The notes beneath the pieces were generated by a model that saw only the letters and a program-made list of their open reading frames with translations, made no database searches and was not told the DNA's origin. Below, in pieces: positions 23,504 through 32,709 of a stretch of DNA of 40,585 bases (within the stretch, counting starts at the first letter, position 1; each line of letters opens with the position of its first letter). The position numbers were made by a program, and so were the translations under genes. Source of the stretch: WHSW01 sp963740055 (GTDB lineage: Bacteria; Actinomycetota; Thermoleophilia; Solirubrobacterales; 70-9); the NCBI GenBank assembly GCA_963740055.1, contig CAVUCL010000003.1, positions 1-40,585 on the forward strand, written 5' to 3'.

Positions 23504-25291
23504 GTGTCAACACGTCTCAGGATCGCAGCGGGCGCGGGAGCATCGCTCGGCGCGACCATCATCTTCACGCCCGCCGCCGAGGCGGCGACGTTCACGGTCA
23601 CCAACCTCGACGATTCCGGAGGCGGCAGCCTGCGTGAGGCGGTCGAGGACGCTAACGCCGCCGCGGGCGCCGACTCGATCGTCTTCGAGAGCGGCCTCTC
23701 GGGCACGATCACGCTCGCCGGCACCGAGATCCTGATCGGCGACGAGGTCAGCATCGAGGGCCCCGGCGCCGACCAGCTCACCGTCGACGGTGACGGCGCC
23801 TCGCGGATCTTCTACATCGATCCCTCCGTCGACGGCCCCGCCGGCGGCGAGGTCTCGATCTCCGGCCTGACCCTCGCCGACGGTGACAGCGGCTCAGGCC
23901 CTGGCGGGGCGATTCGCGGCTTCGACACCGCGCTCACGCTCAGCGATGCGGTGGTGGCCGGCAACGAGGCAGGCGCCAAGGGTGGCGGCGTCTCGCTCAG
24001 CAACGGCATCATCACCGTCCTCGACTCGACCTTCGAGGGCAACGAGGCCACCAACGGCGGCGGCCTCTACGCCCGGGCGACCGACACGACGATCGAGCGC
24101 TCCACCTTCACCGAGAACTACGCCTCCAGCGAGGGTGGCGGCGTCTACTTCTTCGACGACGACAGCACCGAGCAGGTCGGAATCACCCTCTCGGCGTCGA
24201 CGCTGTCGGACAACGTCTCCATGGGTGCCGGTGGCGGCGGGATCACCGTTTTCGGCGGCACCGAGCCGACCCTGATCGAGAACTCGACGATCTCCGGCAA
24301 CTACGCGAACGACCGTGGCGGCGGCGTCTATCTGTACACCGACCTCGACGAGGGGATGACGATCCGCAACTCGACGATCGTCGACAACGAGGCGGTCCGG
24401 ACCGGTGGCGGCGTTTACCGCTACAGCTACGACAACGAAGGCATCGGAGGCGAGGACAACCTGCCGCTCGTGAGCACGATCGTCGCCGACAACACGGCGC
24501 CCGACGGCGATCTCGGCGACCAGGACTCGACCAACGAGGACACCGACGTCGACGGCTCCTTCATCCTCTCCTTCAGCCTGATCGAGGACGGGGAGGAGGC
24601 GATCACGACCGAGGACCCATCCGGCTCCAACCTGCTCGGAGTCGACCCGCAGCTCGGCCCGCTCACCGACAACGGCGGCCCGACCCAGACGCACCTGCCG
24701 GCGCTGACCAGCCCGGCGGCGGAGGCGGGACTCGGCAATGGCCTGAGCACGGAGCAGCGGGGGCTGGCGCGCACCCTGGACGCCACCAACCTCGCCAACG
24801 CCGCGGGCTCCGACGGCACCGACATCGGCGCGGTCGAGCTCACTCCGGATGGCGTCTGCAACGGACTCGCCGCGACGGTCCTGTTCGCCCCCGGGACCCC
24901 GATCACGGGCTCGGAAGGCAACGACGTGATCGTCGGCACCGCAGCCAACGACCAGATCTCCGCCCTCGGCGGCGCCGACACGGTCTGCTCGGGCGACGGC
25001 GCCGACTCAGTCAACGCCGGCGCCGGCAAGGACTTCGCCCTCGGCGAGGCCGGAAAGGACAAGCTCGCGGGCAAGGGCGGCAAGGACAAGCTCAAGGGCG
25101 GCCCCGGCAAGGACAAGCTCAAGGGCGGCGCGGGCAAGGACAAGCTCTCCGGCCAGGGCGGCAAGGACACGCTCAAGGGCCAGGGCGGCAAGGACAAGCT
25201 CAAGGGCGGCCCCGGCAAGGACAAGCTCCGCGGCGGCCCGGGCAAGGACAAGCTCAACGGCGGCGGCGGCAAGGACTCGGAGGTTCAGTAA
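23504..25291 (+). CDS. Repeat-protein copy 2: intact CSLREA / beta-helix / Lys-RTX protein (type B tail)
   Basis: A 595-residue intact secreted protein. The signal peptide (RLRIAAGAGASLGATIIF, TPAAEAA) lacks the long basic extension of the other copies. Next come the CSLREA-like TFTVTNLDDSGGGSLREAVEDAN (about 29-60) and a right-handed beta-helix of Pmp-like units with GGG and FxxN/STxxGN ladders (about 100-330). The choice-of-anchor-Q block NGGPTQTHLPALTSPAAEAG follows (about 385-420), then canonical RTX repeats (GSEGNDVIVGTAANDQISALGG) that turn into the lysine form GGPGKDKLKGGAGKDKL to the end. Probably a surface or matrix protein. Its stop overlaps the convergent MarR gene by 7 bp. Confidence 0.88.
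   Translation: MSTRLRIAAGAGASLGATIIFTPAAEAATFTVTNLDDSGGGSLREAVEDANAAAGADSIVFESGLSGTITLAGTEILIGDEVSIEGPGADQLTVDGDGASRIFYIDPSVDGPAGGEVSISGLTLADGDSGSGPGGAIRGFDTALTLSDAVVAGNEAGAKGGGVSLSNGIITVLDSTFEGNEATNGGGLYARATDTTIERSTFTENYASSEGGGVYFFDDDSTEQVGITLSASTLSDNVSMGAGGGGITVFGGTEPTLIENSTISGNYANDRGGGVYLYTDLDEGMTIRNSTIVDNEAVRTGGGVYRYSYDNEGIGGEDNLPLVSTIVADNTAPDGDLGDQDSTNEDTDVDGSFILSFSLIEDGEEAITTEDPSGSNLLGVDPQLGPLTDNGGPTQTHLPALTSPAAEAGLGNGLSTEQRGLARTLDATNLANAAGSDGTDIGAVELTPDGVCNGLAATVLFAPGTPITGSEGNDVIVGTAANDQISALGGADTVCSGDGADSVNAGAGKDFALGEAGKDKLAGKGGKDKLKGGPGKDKLKGGAGKDKLSGQGGKDTLKGQGGKDKLKGGPGKDKLRGGPGKDKLNGGGGKDSEVQ
25069..25278 (+). repeat. Type B tail segment shared with 32468-32677
   Basis: A 210-base tail segment of copy 2 aligns without gaps with 32468-32677 of copy 4, with one mismatch seen by eye, although the copies are 7 kb apart and in different transcription units. 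Confidence 0.8.
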
Positions 25292-25749
25292 CCGGGGTCG
25301 TCGGCGCCGAGCACCCGGCTCCAGACCGCCGCGAGCGCGTCGAGCTCGCCGGGCTCGAGCACGGTGAGGAAGTGACGGCGGACCCCGTCGAGATGGTCGG
25401 GGCGGGCGGCCTCGATCCGCGTCCGGCCGGCGGGCGTGAGCACGGCGAAGAAGCCACGACCGTCGTCGAGGCAACGCTCGCGCTCGATCAGCCCCTCGCG
25501 CACGAGCCGGTCGACGAGCCGGGTGATCCCGCTGCGGCTGATCAGCAGGCGCTCGGCGAGCTCGCCCATGCGCAGGCGCCCGCCGTCGGCGTCCTGCAGG
25601 TTCATCAGCACCTCATACGAGCTCAGGGGAAGGTCGTGGACGCGCTCGAGCTCGGCATCGAGGCGCGCGACCAGGGTCGCGTGCACGGCGAGCAGCCCCT
25701 TCCAGGCGGCGAGCTCGCGTTTGCTGAGCCTCGATCGGGTGGTTGCCAT
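25285..25749 (-). CDS. MarR-family transcriptional regulator (MhqR-like position)
   Basis: A 154-residue winged-helix regulator. The DNA-binding part is LRMGELAERLLISRSGITRLVDRLVREGLIERERCLDDGRGFFAVLTPAGR, including the Asp-x-Arg wing typical of MarR. It is divergent from the dioxygenase/esterase pair, with a large palindrome between them, so it most likely represses both itself and that operon. TACCCT (minus strand, 25759-25764) lies 9 nt before the ATG. The ligand is probably a quinone or phenol by analogy with Bacillus MhqR. That is inferred from gene context. Confidence 0.9.
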   Translation of the reverse strand: MATTRSRLSKRELAAWKGLLAVHATLVARLDAELERVHDLPLSSYEVLMNLQDADGGRLRMGELAERLLISRSGITRLVDRLVREGLIERERCLDDGRGFFAVLTPAGRTRIEAARPDHLDGVRRHFLTVLEPGELDALAAVWSRVLGADDPGY

Positions 25750-25773
25750 CGAGGGGAGAGGGTAGCAATGCTT

Positions 25774-25806
25774 GTGCGGTCAACTATCTGATATGGTTGA
25801 GTGCAC
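25774..25806. promoter_or_regulatory. Probable MarR operator, 33-bp imperfect palindrome
   Basis: The outer arms are GTGC (25774-25777) and GCAC (25803-25806) and the inner arms TCAAC (25780-25784) and GTTGA (25796-25800), with a TAT-CTG-ATA core. It lies between the marR gene and the dioxygenase gene and is notably AT-rich for this window. Confidence 0.7.
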
Positions 25807-25839
25807 AATTACTTTCCGACCTGAGGAGACGAGGAAGCG

Positions 25840-26757
25840 ATGAAGCTCGAAGGCATCCACCACATCACCGCGATCACCGGCGACGCGCAGCGCAACGTCG
25901 ACTTCTACGCCGGGACGATGGGCCTGCGGATGGTGAAGAAGACGGTCAACCAGGACCAGCCGAGCGTCTACCACCTGTTCTACGCCGACGAGCAGGGGAC
26001 CCCCGGCGCTGACCTGACTTTCTTCGAGTTCCGCGGCGCGCAGCCGGGGCGCGCCGGCGCCGGCATGGTGCACCGGATCGGCTGGCGTGTCGGCTCCACG
26101 GAGGCGCTCGACTTCTGGGCCGAGCGCCTCGCCGCCGCCGGGCACGAGAGCGAGCGTGAGGACGAGCGCCTGCGCTTCGCCGATCCCGAGGGCCTCGAGC
26201 ACGAGCTCGGTGTCGCCACCGTCGACGACCAGCCGCTGATCGCCGACCATCCCGAGGTCCCGGCCGAGTTCGCGCTCCAGGGCTTCGACTCGGCGCGCGC
26301 CTTCAACCCGAAGCCCGAGCGCAGCAAGGAGCTGCTCGACGCGCTCGAGTTCGAGCCCCGCGATGACGGCTACGAGATCCGCGGTTCCGAGCGCGGCGGG
26401 AGCTGGCACTACGACGAGCCGCCGGCCGAGCCCGGGATCGAGGGCGCCGGCAGCGTTCATCACATCGCCTGGGCGTCGGCGATGGACGACCATCTCGGCT
26501 GGCGCGAGCGGGCGGTCGAGGGCGGCGCCCATCCGACGCCCGTGATCGACCGCTTCTGGTTCCGGTCAATCTACTTCCGCGAGCCGAGCGGGGTGCTGTT
26601 CGAGATCGCGACCCTCGGCCCCGGCTTCGGCGTCGACGAGGACCCAGAGCATCTCGGCGAGAAGCTGATCCTGCCGCCGTTCCTCGAGGATCGGCGCGAC
26701 GAGATCGAGGCGGCGCTGGTCCCGGTCACCAACCCGCGCCAGGCCGCCCGCCGTTGA
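25840..26757 (+). CDS. VOC-family ring-cleaving dioxygenase (MhqO/MhqE-like)
   Basis: A 305-residue protein with two vicinal-oxygen-chelate modules. The first begins LEGIHHITAITGDAQRNVDFYAGTMGLRMVKKTVNQDQP and the second SVHHIAWASAMDDHLGWRERAVEGGAHPTPVIDRFWFRSIYFREPSG; the metal ligands expected are the HH histidines and the late Glu in VLFEIATLGPGF. Members in Bacillus (MhqE, MhqO) are induced by quinones and cleave or bind hydroquinone-like rings. It begins after a GAGGAGACGAGG ribosome site and overlaps the next gene by 4 nt. Probably detoxifies quinone-like electrophiles. Confidence 0.9.
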   Translation: MKLEGIHHITAITGDAQRNVDFYAGTMGLRMVKKTVNQDQPSVYHLFYADEQGTPGADLTFFEFRGAQPGRAGAGMVHRIGWRVGSTEALDFWAERLAAAGHESEREDERLRFADPEGLEHELGVATVDDQPLIADHPEVPAEFALQGFDSARAFNPKPERSKELLDALEFEPRDDGYEIRGSERGGSWHYDEPPAEPGIEGAGSVHHIAWASAMDDHLGWRERAVEGGAHPTPVIDRFWFRSIYFREPSGVLFEIATLGPGFGVDEDPEHLGEKLILPPFLEDRRDEIEAALVPVTNPRQAARR

Positions 26758-27395
26758 GCGACGGGCTCGTCCACCTGCTGCGTGAGCCGGCGGGCGAGGC
26801 CGCTGGCGCCCTGGTCCTCAACCACGGCCGCGGCGCCGACGAGCGCGACCTCCTGGGGCTGCTCGACGAGCTCGACCCGGATCGCCGCCTGCTCGGCGTC
26901 ACCACCGGTGCCCCGCTCACCAACGTCATGCCGGGCGGGCGCCACTGGTATCTGGTCCACCGGGTCGGCTATCCCGACCCGGAGACGTTCGCCTCCAGCT
27001 ACGCGCAGCTGACCGGGTTCCTCGACGGGCTGCTCGCCGAGCGCGGGATCGGCTGGGAGCGAACCGCGATCGGCGGCTTCTCGATGGGGGCGGTGATGTC
27101 CTACGCCGTCGGCCTCGGCCCCGGCCGACCGATTCCTGGCGCGATCCTCGCGTTCAGCGGCTTCGTGCCCACGGTCGACGGCTGGTCGGCGGAGTTCGAG
27201 GGCAGGGAGGGGGCGGCGGCGGCGATCCACCACGGCGCCGCCGACCCGGTGATCGAGGTCGGCTTCGGGCGGCGAGCGAACGAGCTGCTCACCGCCGCCG
27301 GCTTCGACGTCTCCTACCTCGAGACCGACGCCGGTCACTGGATCCCGCCGCAGGCGCTCGCGCCGGCGCGCGAGCTCGTCGCCGCGCTCGGCTGA
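26754..27395 (+). CDS. Phospholipase/carboxylesterase family hydrolase (MhqD-like)
   Basis: A 213-residue alpha/beta hydrolase starting at TTG 26754, overlapping the previous stop as TTGA. It has LVLNHGRGADERDLLGLLDELDPD (oxyanion side), the nucleophile elbow IGGFSMGAVMSYAVGL, HHGAADPVIEVGFGRRANELL with the catalytic Asp, and TDAGHWIPPQAL with the catalytic His. This fits the MhqD/YodD group encoded next to MhqO-like dioxygenases. The non-ATG start is chosen for the tight overlap and because the protein lacks any other start before SDGLVHLL. Confidence 0.9.
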   Translation: MSDGLVHLLREPAGEAAGALVLNHGRGADERDLLGLLDELDPDRRLLGVTTGAPLTNVMPGGRHWYLVHRVGYPDPETFASSYAQLTGFLDGLLAERGIGWERTAIGGFSMGAVMSYAVGLGPGRPIPGAILAFSGFVPTVDGWSAEFEGREGAAAAIHHGAADPVIEVGFGRRANELLTAAGFDVSYLETDAGHWIPPQALAPARELVAALG

Positions 27396-27397
27396 GC

Positions 27398-27414
27398 CGG
27401 GCCGAGCCGGCCCG
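27398..27414 (+). terminator. Hairpin after the dioxygenase-esterase operon
   Basis: CGGGCCG, AGC, CGGCCCG forms a 7-bp stem 3 nt after the esterase stop, followed by further GCCGGCCC repeats. No U-tract. Confidence 0.45.
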
Positions 27415-27509
27415 CGAGCCGGCCCGGGTACCCTGGATCGATCGCCGCACTCCGTCTCATTCACGACGCCGCCGCTGCCCGCGACTCCGACTCGCGCTCG
27501 GCGTTCGAC

Positions 27510-28475
27510 GTGCCGGTCGACGGCGGCGGATTCGACGAAGCCGAGGCGCTGGACGCCTATTCGCGCGCCGTCTCCGGTGTCGCCAACCGGCTCTCCCCGT
27601 CGGTCGCCAGCCTGCGCGTCCAGCGGCGCACCCGCCGCGGCCGGGTCGCGGCGGGCGCCGGCAGTGGCGTCGTGCTCACCCACGACGGCTTCATCCTCAC
27701 CTCCGCCCACGTCGTTGCCGGCAGCGAGGCAGGCTCGGCGCGGTTCACCGACGGGCGCGAGCTCCGGTTTACCGTCGCCGGCAGCGACCCGCTCTCCGAC
27801 CTCGCCGTGGTCCGTGCCGACGGCTCGGACCTGGTCCCGGCAGAGCTGGGCGACGCCGAGGCGCTGCGGGTGGGCCAGCTCGTGGTCGCGATCGGGAACC
27901 CGAACGGCTTCGACGGTTCGGTCACCGCCGGCGTCGTCTCGGCGCTCGGGCGGGCGCTCCCGGCGCGGGCCGGGCGCGGGATGCGGGTGATCGACAACGT
28001 GATCCAGACCGACGCCGCCCTCAACCCGGGCAACTCCGGCGGTGCGCTCGCCGACGGGCGCGGCCGCGTGGTCGGCGTCAACACCGCGGTCGCCGGGGTC
28101 GGTCTCGGCCTCGCCGTCCCGGTCAGCGCGACTACCCGGCGGATCATCACCGGACTGATCACGGACGGCCAGGTGCGCCGTGCCTACCTCGGTATCGCCG
28201 GTGGGCCGCGGCCGCTGCCGCCGAAGGCACGCGCCCTCACCGGCGCCGAGCGCGGGGTCGAGGTGGTCGAGATCATCGCCGGCAGCCCGGCCGACCGCGG
28301 CGGCCTGAGGCCGGGCGACGTGATCTTCGAGCTAGACGGCGTCCCGACCGAGTCGGCCGCCGACCTGCAGCGGCTGATGGTCGCCGAGGCGATCGGTCGC
28401 GGCACGACCGCGAAGGTCGTCCGCGAGGCGTCGGTGCTCGAGCTCGCGGTCACCCCGGCCGAGCTCGAGCTCTGA
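27510..28475 (+). CDS. HtrA/DegP-like serine protease with PDZ domain, no visible signal peptide
   Basis: About 321 residues from GTG 27510. A trypsin-like domain has His67 in LTSAHVV, Asp97 in PLSDLAVV and Ser176 in LNPGNSGGAL, so the triad is complete; a PDZ domain follows (about 225-315; AYLGIAGG, GSPADRGGLRPGDVIFELDGVPTES). HtrA proteins are usually membrane-anchored or secreted, but no hydrophobic N-terminus is seen here. A -10-like TACCCT (27429-27434) is far upstream, and the frame stays open back to an ATC at 27441, so the true start may be earlier and non-standard. It could process or quality-control the neighbouring secreted proteins only if it is exported. Confidence 0.86.
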   Translation: MPVDGGGFDEAEALDAYSRAVSGVANRLSPSVASLRVQRRTRRGRVAAGAGSGVVLTHDGFILTSAHVVAGSEAGSARFTDGRELRFTVAGSDPLSDLAVVRADGSDLVPAELGDAEALRVGQLVVAIGNPNGFDGSVTAGVVSALGRALPARAGRGMRVIDNVIQTDAALNPGNSGGALADGRGRVVGVNTAVAGVGLGLAVPVSATTRRIITGLITDGQVRRAYLGIAGGPRPLPPKARALTGAERGVEVVEIIAGSPADRGGLRPGDVIFELDGVPTESAADLQRLMVAEAIGRGTTAKVVREASVLELAVTPAELEL

Positions 28476-28509
28476 GTCAGCCGAATCACCCCGACATACG
28501 TCCGAGCGA

Positions 28510-28539
28510 TTGACTCCGTCCGCCCGGTTCCGATAGTTT
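28510..28539 (+). promoter_or_regulatory. Promoter of the three-gene repeat-protein operon (copies 3-5)
   Basis: TTGACT (28510-28515), 18 nt, TAGTTT (28534-28539), matching the element upstream of copies 1, 2 and 6. GGGGAGG precedes ATG 28600. Confidence 0.65.
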
Positions 28540-28599
28540 CGGCGAAACGGCTCGGGCGGGGTACTCGGGTCACCGGGATGTCGATGGGGAGGTTCGAGG

Positions 28600-30683
28600 A
28601 TGTCGGAGCGGTCGATTCGCAGGATGCGTCGGCGTCGACTCGAGAAGGCTGAGCGCGGCCGGCGGATCGGTTCGAAGCTGGGACTGGCTGGTGGCGCGGC
28701 GCTCGGAGCGACCGTCGTCTTTGCCCCCGGCGCCCAGGCCGACACCTTCACCGTCACGAACCTGGACGACGCCGGCGCCGGGAGCCTGCGCGACGCGGTT
28801 GAGGACGCGAACCTGGCGGACGGCGCCGACGTGATCGCGTTCCAGTCCGGGCTCAGCGGGGAGATCACGCTGACGACCGGCCAGATCGAGATCCAGGATG
28901 CGCTCGATATCCAGGGCCCCGGCGCGGACGTGATCGAGGTCAACGGTAATGACTCCGACCGCATCTTCTACGTCGAGCCGACTGTTAACGGAGCCGCTTA
29001 CGACGACGTCCGGATCGCGGGCCTGACGCTGAGCGAGGGGTCGACCCCCGACGGCGGCGGTGCCGTCTACTCCGACGTGGCGACGCTCACCCTCGAGGAT
29101 CTGGTCGTCAGCGACAATCACGCGGACGACTTCGGTGGCGCCCTCTACACCGACAGGGGGAAGCTCTCGATCATCGGGTCGAGCTTCACCGGCAATATCG
29201 CCGACACCGGCGCCGGCGGCGCCGTGTACGTCGACGACACCGAGAACTCGGCTGCCGACGACGTCGAGATTGCGATCTCCGACAGCAGCTTCATCGACAA
29301 CGAGAGCGCCAGTGGCGACGGCGGCGCCCTCGACATGGACGCCCAGGGGAGCGTGGTGATCGAGCGCACGACGATCACCGGCAACAGCGCCGGCTCGGGA
29401 GCCGCGCTCGAGTTCGGCGACATCGGAGGCGGGCTCCAGGTTTCGGGGATCGAGGGCGATTTCATCGTTCGGGACAGCACCTTCTCCGAGAACACGGCCT
29501 TCTACGGCGGCGCGATGCGGATCGGGGAGGTCGACGGGACCGTCATGATCGAGAACTCGACGATCTCCGGCAACAGCGCCACCTACAGCGGCGGTGGGAT
29601 CTTCTTCGCCTACCTCTACGACGACCAGGAGACGACGATCCGCAACTCGACGATCGTCGACAACGCGGCCGGCTCGAACCCGGGCGGCTACGACGGCCCA
29701 TATGGCGGCGGCGGTGTCTACCTCTACGACGCCTCCGAGGACACCACCGACCCGATCGCCGAGAACGGCCCGGTGACGATCTCGAGCTCGATCGTCGCCA
29801 ACAACACGGTCGCGGGACCGAGCGTCGAGGATCCCGATCTGATGAGCGGGGAGTTCGCCGACGGATTTGAGGTCGGCCACTCGCTGATCGAGGACCCCGG
29901 CGACGCCGAGATCACCGCGGATCCCGCCGGCTCCAACATCACCGGCCAGGATCCCTCGCTCGGGGCGTTGGGCGACAACGGCGGCCCGACGCCGACGGTG
30001 CTCCCGAACCTGGACTCAGCCGGCGCTCGACGCCGGGATCGCCAACGGCCTCACATCCGACCAGCGCGGTCAGCCACGCACCTTCGACGCGGTGGTGATC
30101 GCCAACAACGACGGCTCCGACGGCACCGACATCGGTGCGACCGAGCTGCAGCCGGGCGAGAACGACCTGCCCGGCAACGCCTCCTGCCAGGGCGCCGTGG
30201 TCGGCTCGAAGACCGGCACCGAGGGCCCCGACACGCTGACCGGCACCGACGCCCCCGACGCGCTCTTCGGCGCCGGCGGCGACGACGCCCTCGCCGGACT
30301 CGGCGCCAACGACTGTCTCAACGGCGACGCCGGCAAGGACAAGCGCCAACGGCGGCGGCGGCAAGGACCTGGTCAAGGGCCAGGCCGGAAAGGACAAGCT
30401 CAAGGGCCAAGGCGGCAAGGACAAGCTCAAGGGCGCCGGCGGCAAGGACAAGGCAAACGGCGGCGGCGGCAAGGACAAGGTCTCCGGCGGCGCCGGCAAG
30501 GACAAGGTCTCGGGCGGCCCGGGCAAGGACAAGCTCAAGGGCAACGGCGGCTCGGACAAGCTCAAGGCCGCCGACGGAAAGCGCGACAAGGTCAACTGCG
30601 GCGGCGGCAACAAGGACAAGGCCACGGTCGACGCCAAGGACAAGGTCTCGAACAACTGCGAGACGGTGAAGGTGAAGGGGTAG
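28600..30683 (+). CDS. Repeat-protein copy 3 (type A tail), two frameshifts
   Basis: Starts MSERSIRRMRRRRLEKAERGRR, a strongly basic 30-residue lead, then a signal helix (ALGATVVFAPGAQA) and CSLREA-like TFTVTNLDDAGAGSLRDAVEDAN. The beta-helix units include SSFTGNIADTGAGGAVY and STISGNSATYSGGGIFF, and the anchor-Q block is DNGGPTPTVLPNLDS. Relative to its paralogues it has one extra base near 30018 and one near 30343 (GGACAAGCGCC for GGACAAGGCC). Removing them gives a single frame to the TAG at 30681-30683 and a protein of about 690 residues. First gene of an operon; copy 4 begins 3 nt after its stop, and the conserved 3' codons GTGAAGGTGAAGGGG may act as its ribosome site. Confidence 0.82.
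30351..30577 (+). repeat. Type A tail segment shared with 20956-21182
   Basis: The partner copy of the 227-base segment in repeat-protein copy 1, about 9.4 kb away. Confidence 0.8.
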
Positions 30684-30685
30684 AG

Positions 30686-32690
30686 ATGTCGGCACGGTCG
30701 ATTCGCAGGGCACAGCGGCGCGAGCTAGAGCGGACCGAGCGCGCGCGAGCGCCGACTCTCGCCGAAGGCGACGCTGGCGGCGGGCGCCGCGATCGGCGCC
30801 ACGACCGTCTTCGCGCCCGCCGCAGCGGCGGACACGTTCACGGTCACCAACCTCAACGACGCCGGCGCCGGCAGCCTGCGAGACGCGGTCACCGACGCCA
30901 ACGGCCTCGGCGGCGACGACACCGTCGTCTTCCAGTCGGGCCTCAGCGGCACGATCACTTTGAGCGTCAACCACCTGCCGATCTACGCCGACGGGCTCGA
31001 CGTCCAGGGCCCGGGCGCCGACCAGATCACGCTCGACGGCGACGGGAACCGGATCTTCTATGTCTCGAGCTTCAACGACCCCGACACGCCGGTGACGCTC
31101 TCCGGGCTGACGATGAGCGGCGGGGAGGACGAGGACGGCGGCGCGGTGCTCAGCGTCGAGGGCAGCGGCGACGCGGCCGAGCTGACGATCGCCGATTCGG
31201 TCCTGACCGGCAACTACGCGCAGGGCTCGGATGGCACCGGTGGGGCCGTGTACAGCGGGGACGGGACGCTGACGATCACCGGCTCGACCTTGATCGACAA
31301 CCGTGCCGGCGATTATGCCGGGGCCGTATACGTGCGTGACACGGCCGGCAACTCGGGCGACGACGTCGTGATCCAGGACAGCAGCTTCTCCGGCAACACC
31401 TCGGGCGTCGACACTCCGCAGAACGGCGGCGACGGCGGTGCCGCCTATTTCACCAGCCTCGACGGCGATGCCCTGATCGAGCGCACCACCTTTGCCGGCA
31501 ACTACGCCAACGGCGACGGCGGCGCCTTCGTCCACGGCTCGGGGCCCAACGACGGCATCACCGTGCGCGATTCGACCTTCTCCGGCAACACCGCGGACCC
31601 GCAGGGCGACAACTACGGGGCCGGCGGCGCGATCTGGATCCTCTACCCGGGCGGACCGACCGAGATCGAGAACTCGACCTTCTCCGGCAACACCGCCTAC
31701 CGGGGGGGTGCAATCCGCTCCTACAACGAGTACGACGCGCCGGTGACGATCGCCAACTCGACGATCGTCGGCAACGAGGCGACCGGCGAGTTCTACGGCG
31801 GCGGCGGCATCGGTCGCTACACCGAGGACGACTCCGACTATCCGGGCGACGACTCGATCGTGCTCACGAGCACGATCGTCGCCGGCAACACGGCGCCGAT
31901 CGGACCCGACCTGTCGGATCGAAACGGCGCCGACGACACCGAGGTCGTCGGTACGTTCGATCTCGCGTTCAGCCTGATCGGCGACACCGACGGTGCCGAG
32001 ATCGCCGAATCCCCGGCCGGCTCCAACCTGCTCGGGGTTGACCCCCAGCTCGGCCCGCTCGACCGACAACGGCGGCCCGACCCAGACCCACCTGCCGGCG
32101 CTCTCGAGCCCGGCGCTGGACGCCGGGATCGCCAACGGGCTCTCGACAGACCAGCGCGGCAACGCCCGCACCTTCGACGCCACCAACCTCGCCAACCCGG
32201 TGGGCGGCGACGGCACCGACATCGGCGCGGTCGAGCAGGCCGCCGAGGGGGTCTGCAAGGGATTGGCGGCGACGGTCCTGTTCGCCCCCGGGACCCCGAT
32301 CACGGGCTCGGAAGCAAACGACGTGATCGTCGGCACCGCTGGCAATGACCAGAACTCAACTCCCTCGGCGGCGTCGACACCGTCTGCGCCGGCGACGGCA
32401 AGGACAAGGTCAACTCAGGCGCCGGCAAGGACTTCGCCCTCGGCGAGGCTGGCAAGGACAAGCTCTCGGGCAAGGGCGGCAAGGACAAGCTCAAGGGCGG
32501 CCCCGGCAAGGACAAGCTCAAGGGCGGCGCGGGCAAGGACAAGCTCTCCGGCCAGGGCGGCAAGGACACGCTCAAGGGCCAGGGGGGCAAGGACAAGCTC
32601 AAGGGCGGCCCCGGCAAGGACAAGCTCCGCGGCGGCCCGGGCAAGGACAAGCTCAACGGCGGCGGCGGCAAGGACTCTGAAATTCAGTGA
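30686..32690 (+). CDS. Repeat-protein copy 4 (type B tail), three frameshifts
   Basis: Begins MSARSIRRAQRRELERTER two bases after copy 3. The frame slips by +1 near 30740-30750 (a GC dinucleotide run, one base longer than in copy 7); the true frame then reads TLAAGAAIGATTVFAPAAAADTFTVTNLNDAGAGSLRDAV when joined. Ladder units such as SSFSGNTSGVDTPQNGGDGGAAY and STFSGNTAYRGGAI form the beta-helix. One extra G near 32061 breaks the anchor-Q motif and two extra bases near 32352 break the RTX entry. Restored, it is about 665 residues with a type B lysine-rich tail ending KDSEIQ. Middle gene of the copy 3-5 operon. Confidence 0.8.
32468..32677 (+). repeat. Type B tail segment shared with 25069-25278
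   Basis: The partner copy of the 210-base segment in repeat-protein copy 2. Encodes about seven GGxGKDKL-type nonapeptides. Confidence 0.8.
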
Positions 32691-32709
32691 TCGAGACGAG
32701 GAGATAGAG

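Noticed and set aside
25019..25289. Regular ~27-nt DNA repeats in the repeat-protein tails, checked as possible CRISPR arrays
   Set aside because: The repeats are coding, contiguous and without unique spacers. They encode GGxGKDKL nonapeptides in frame.
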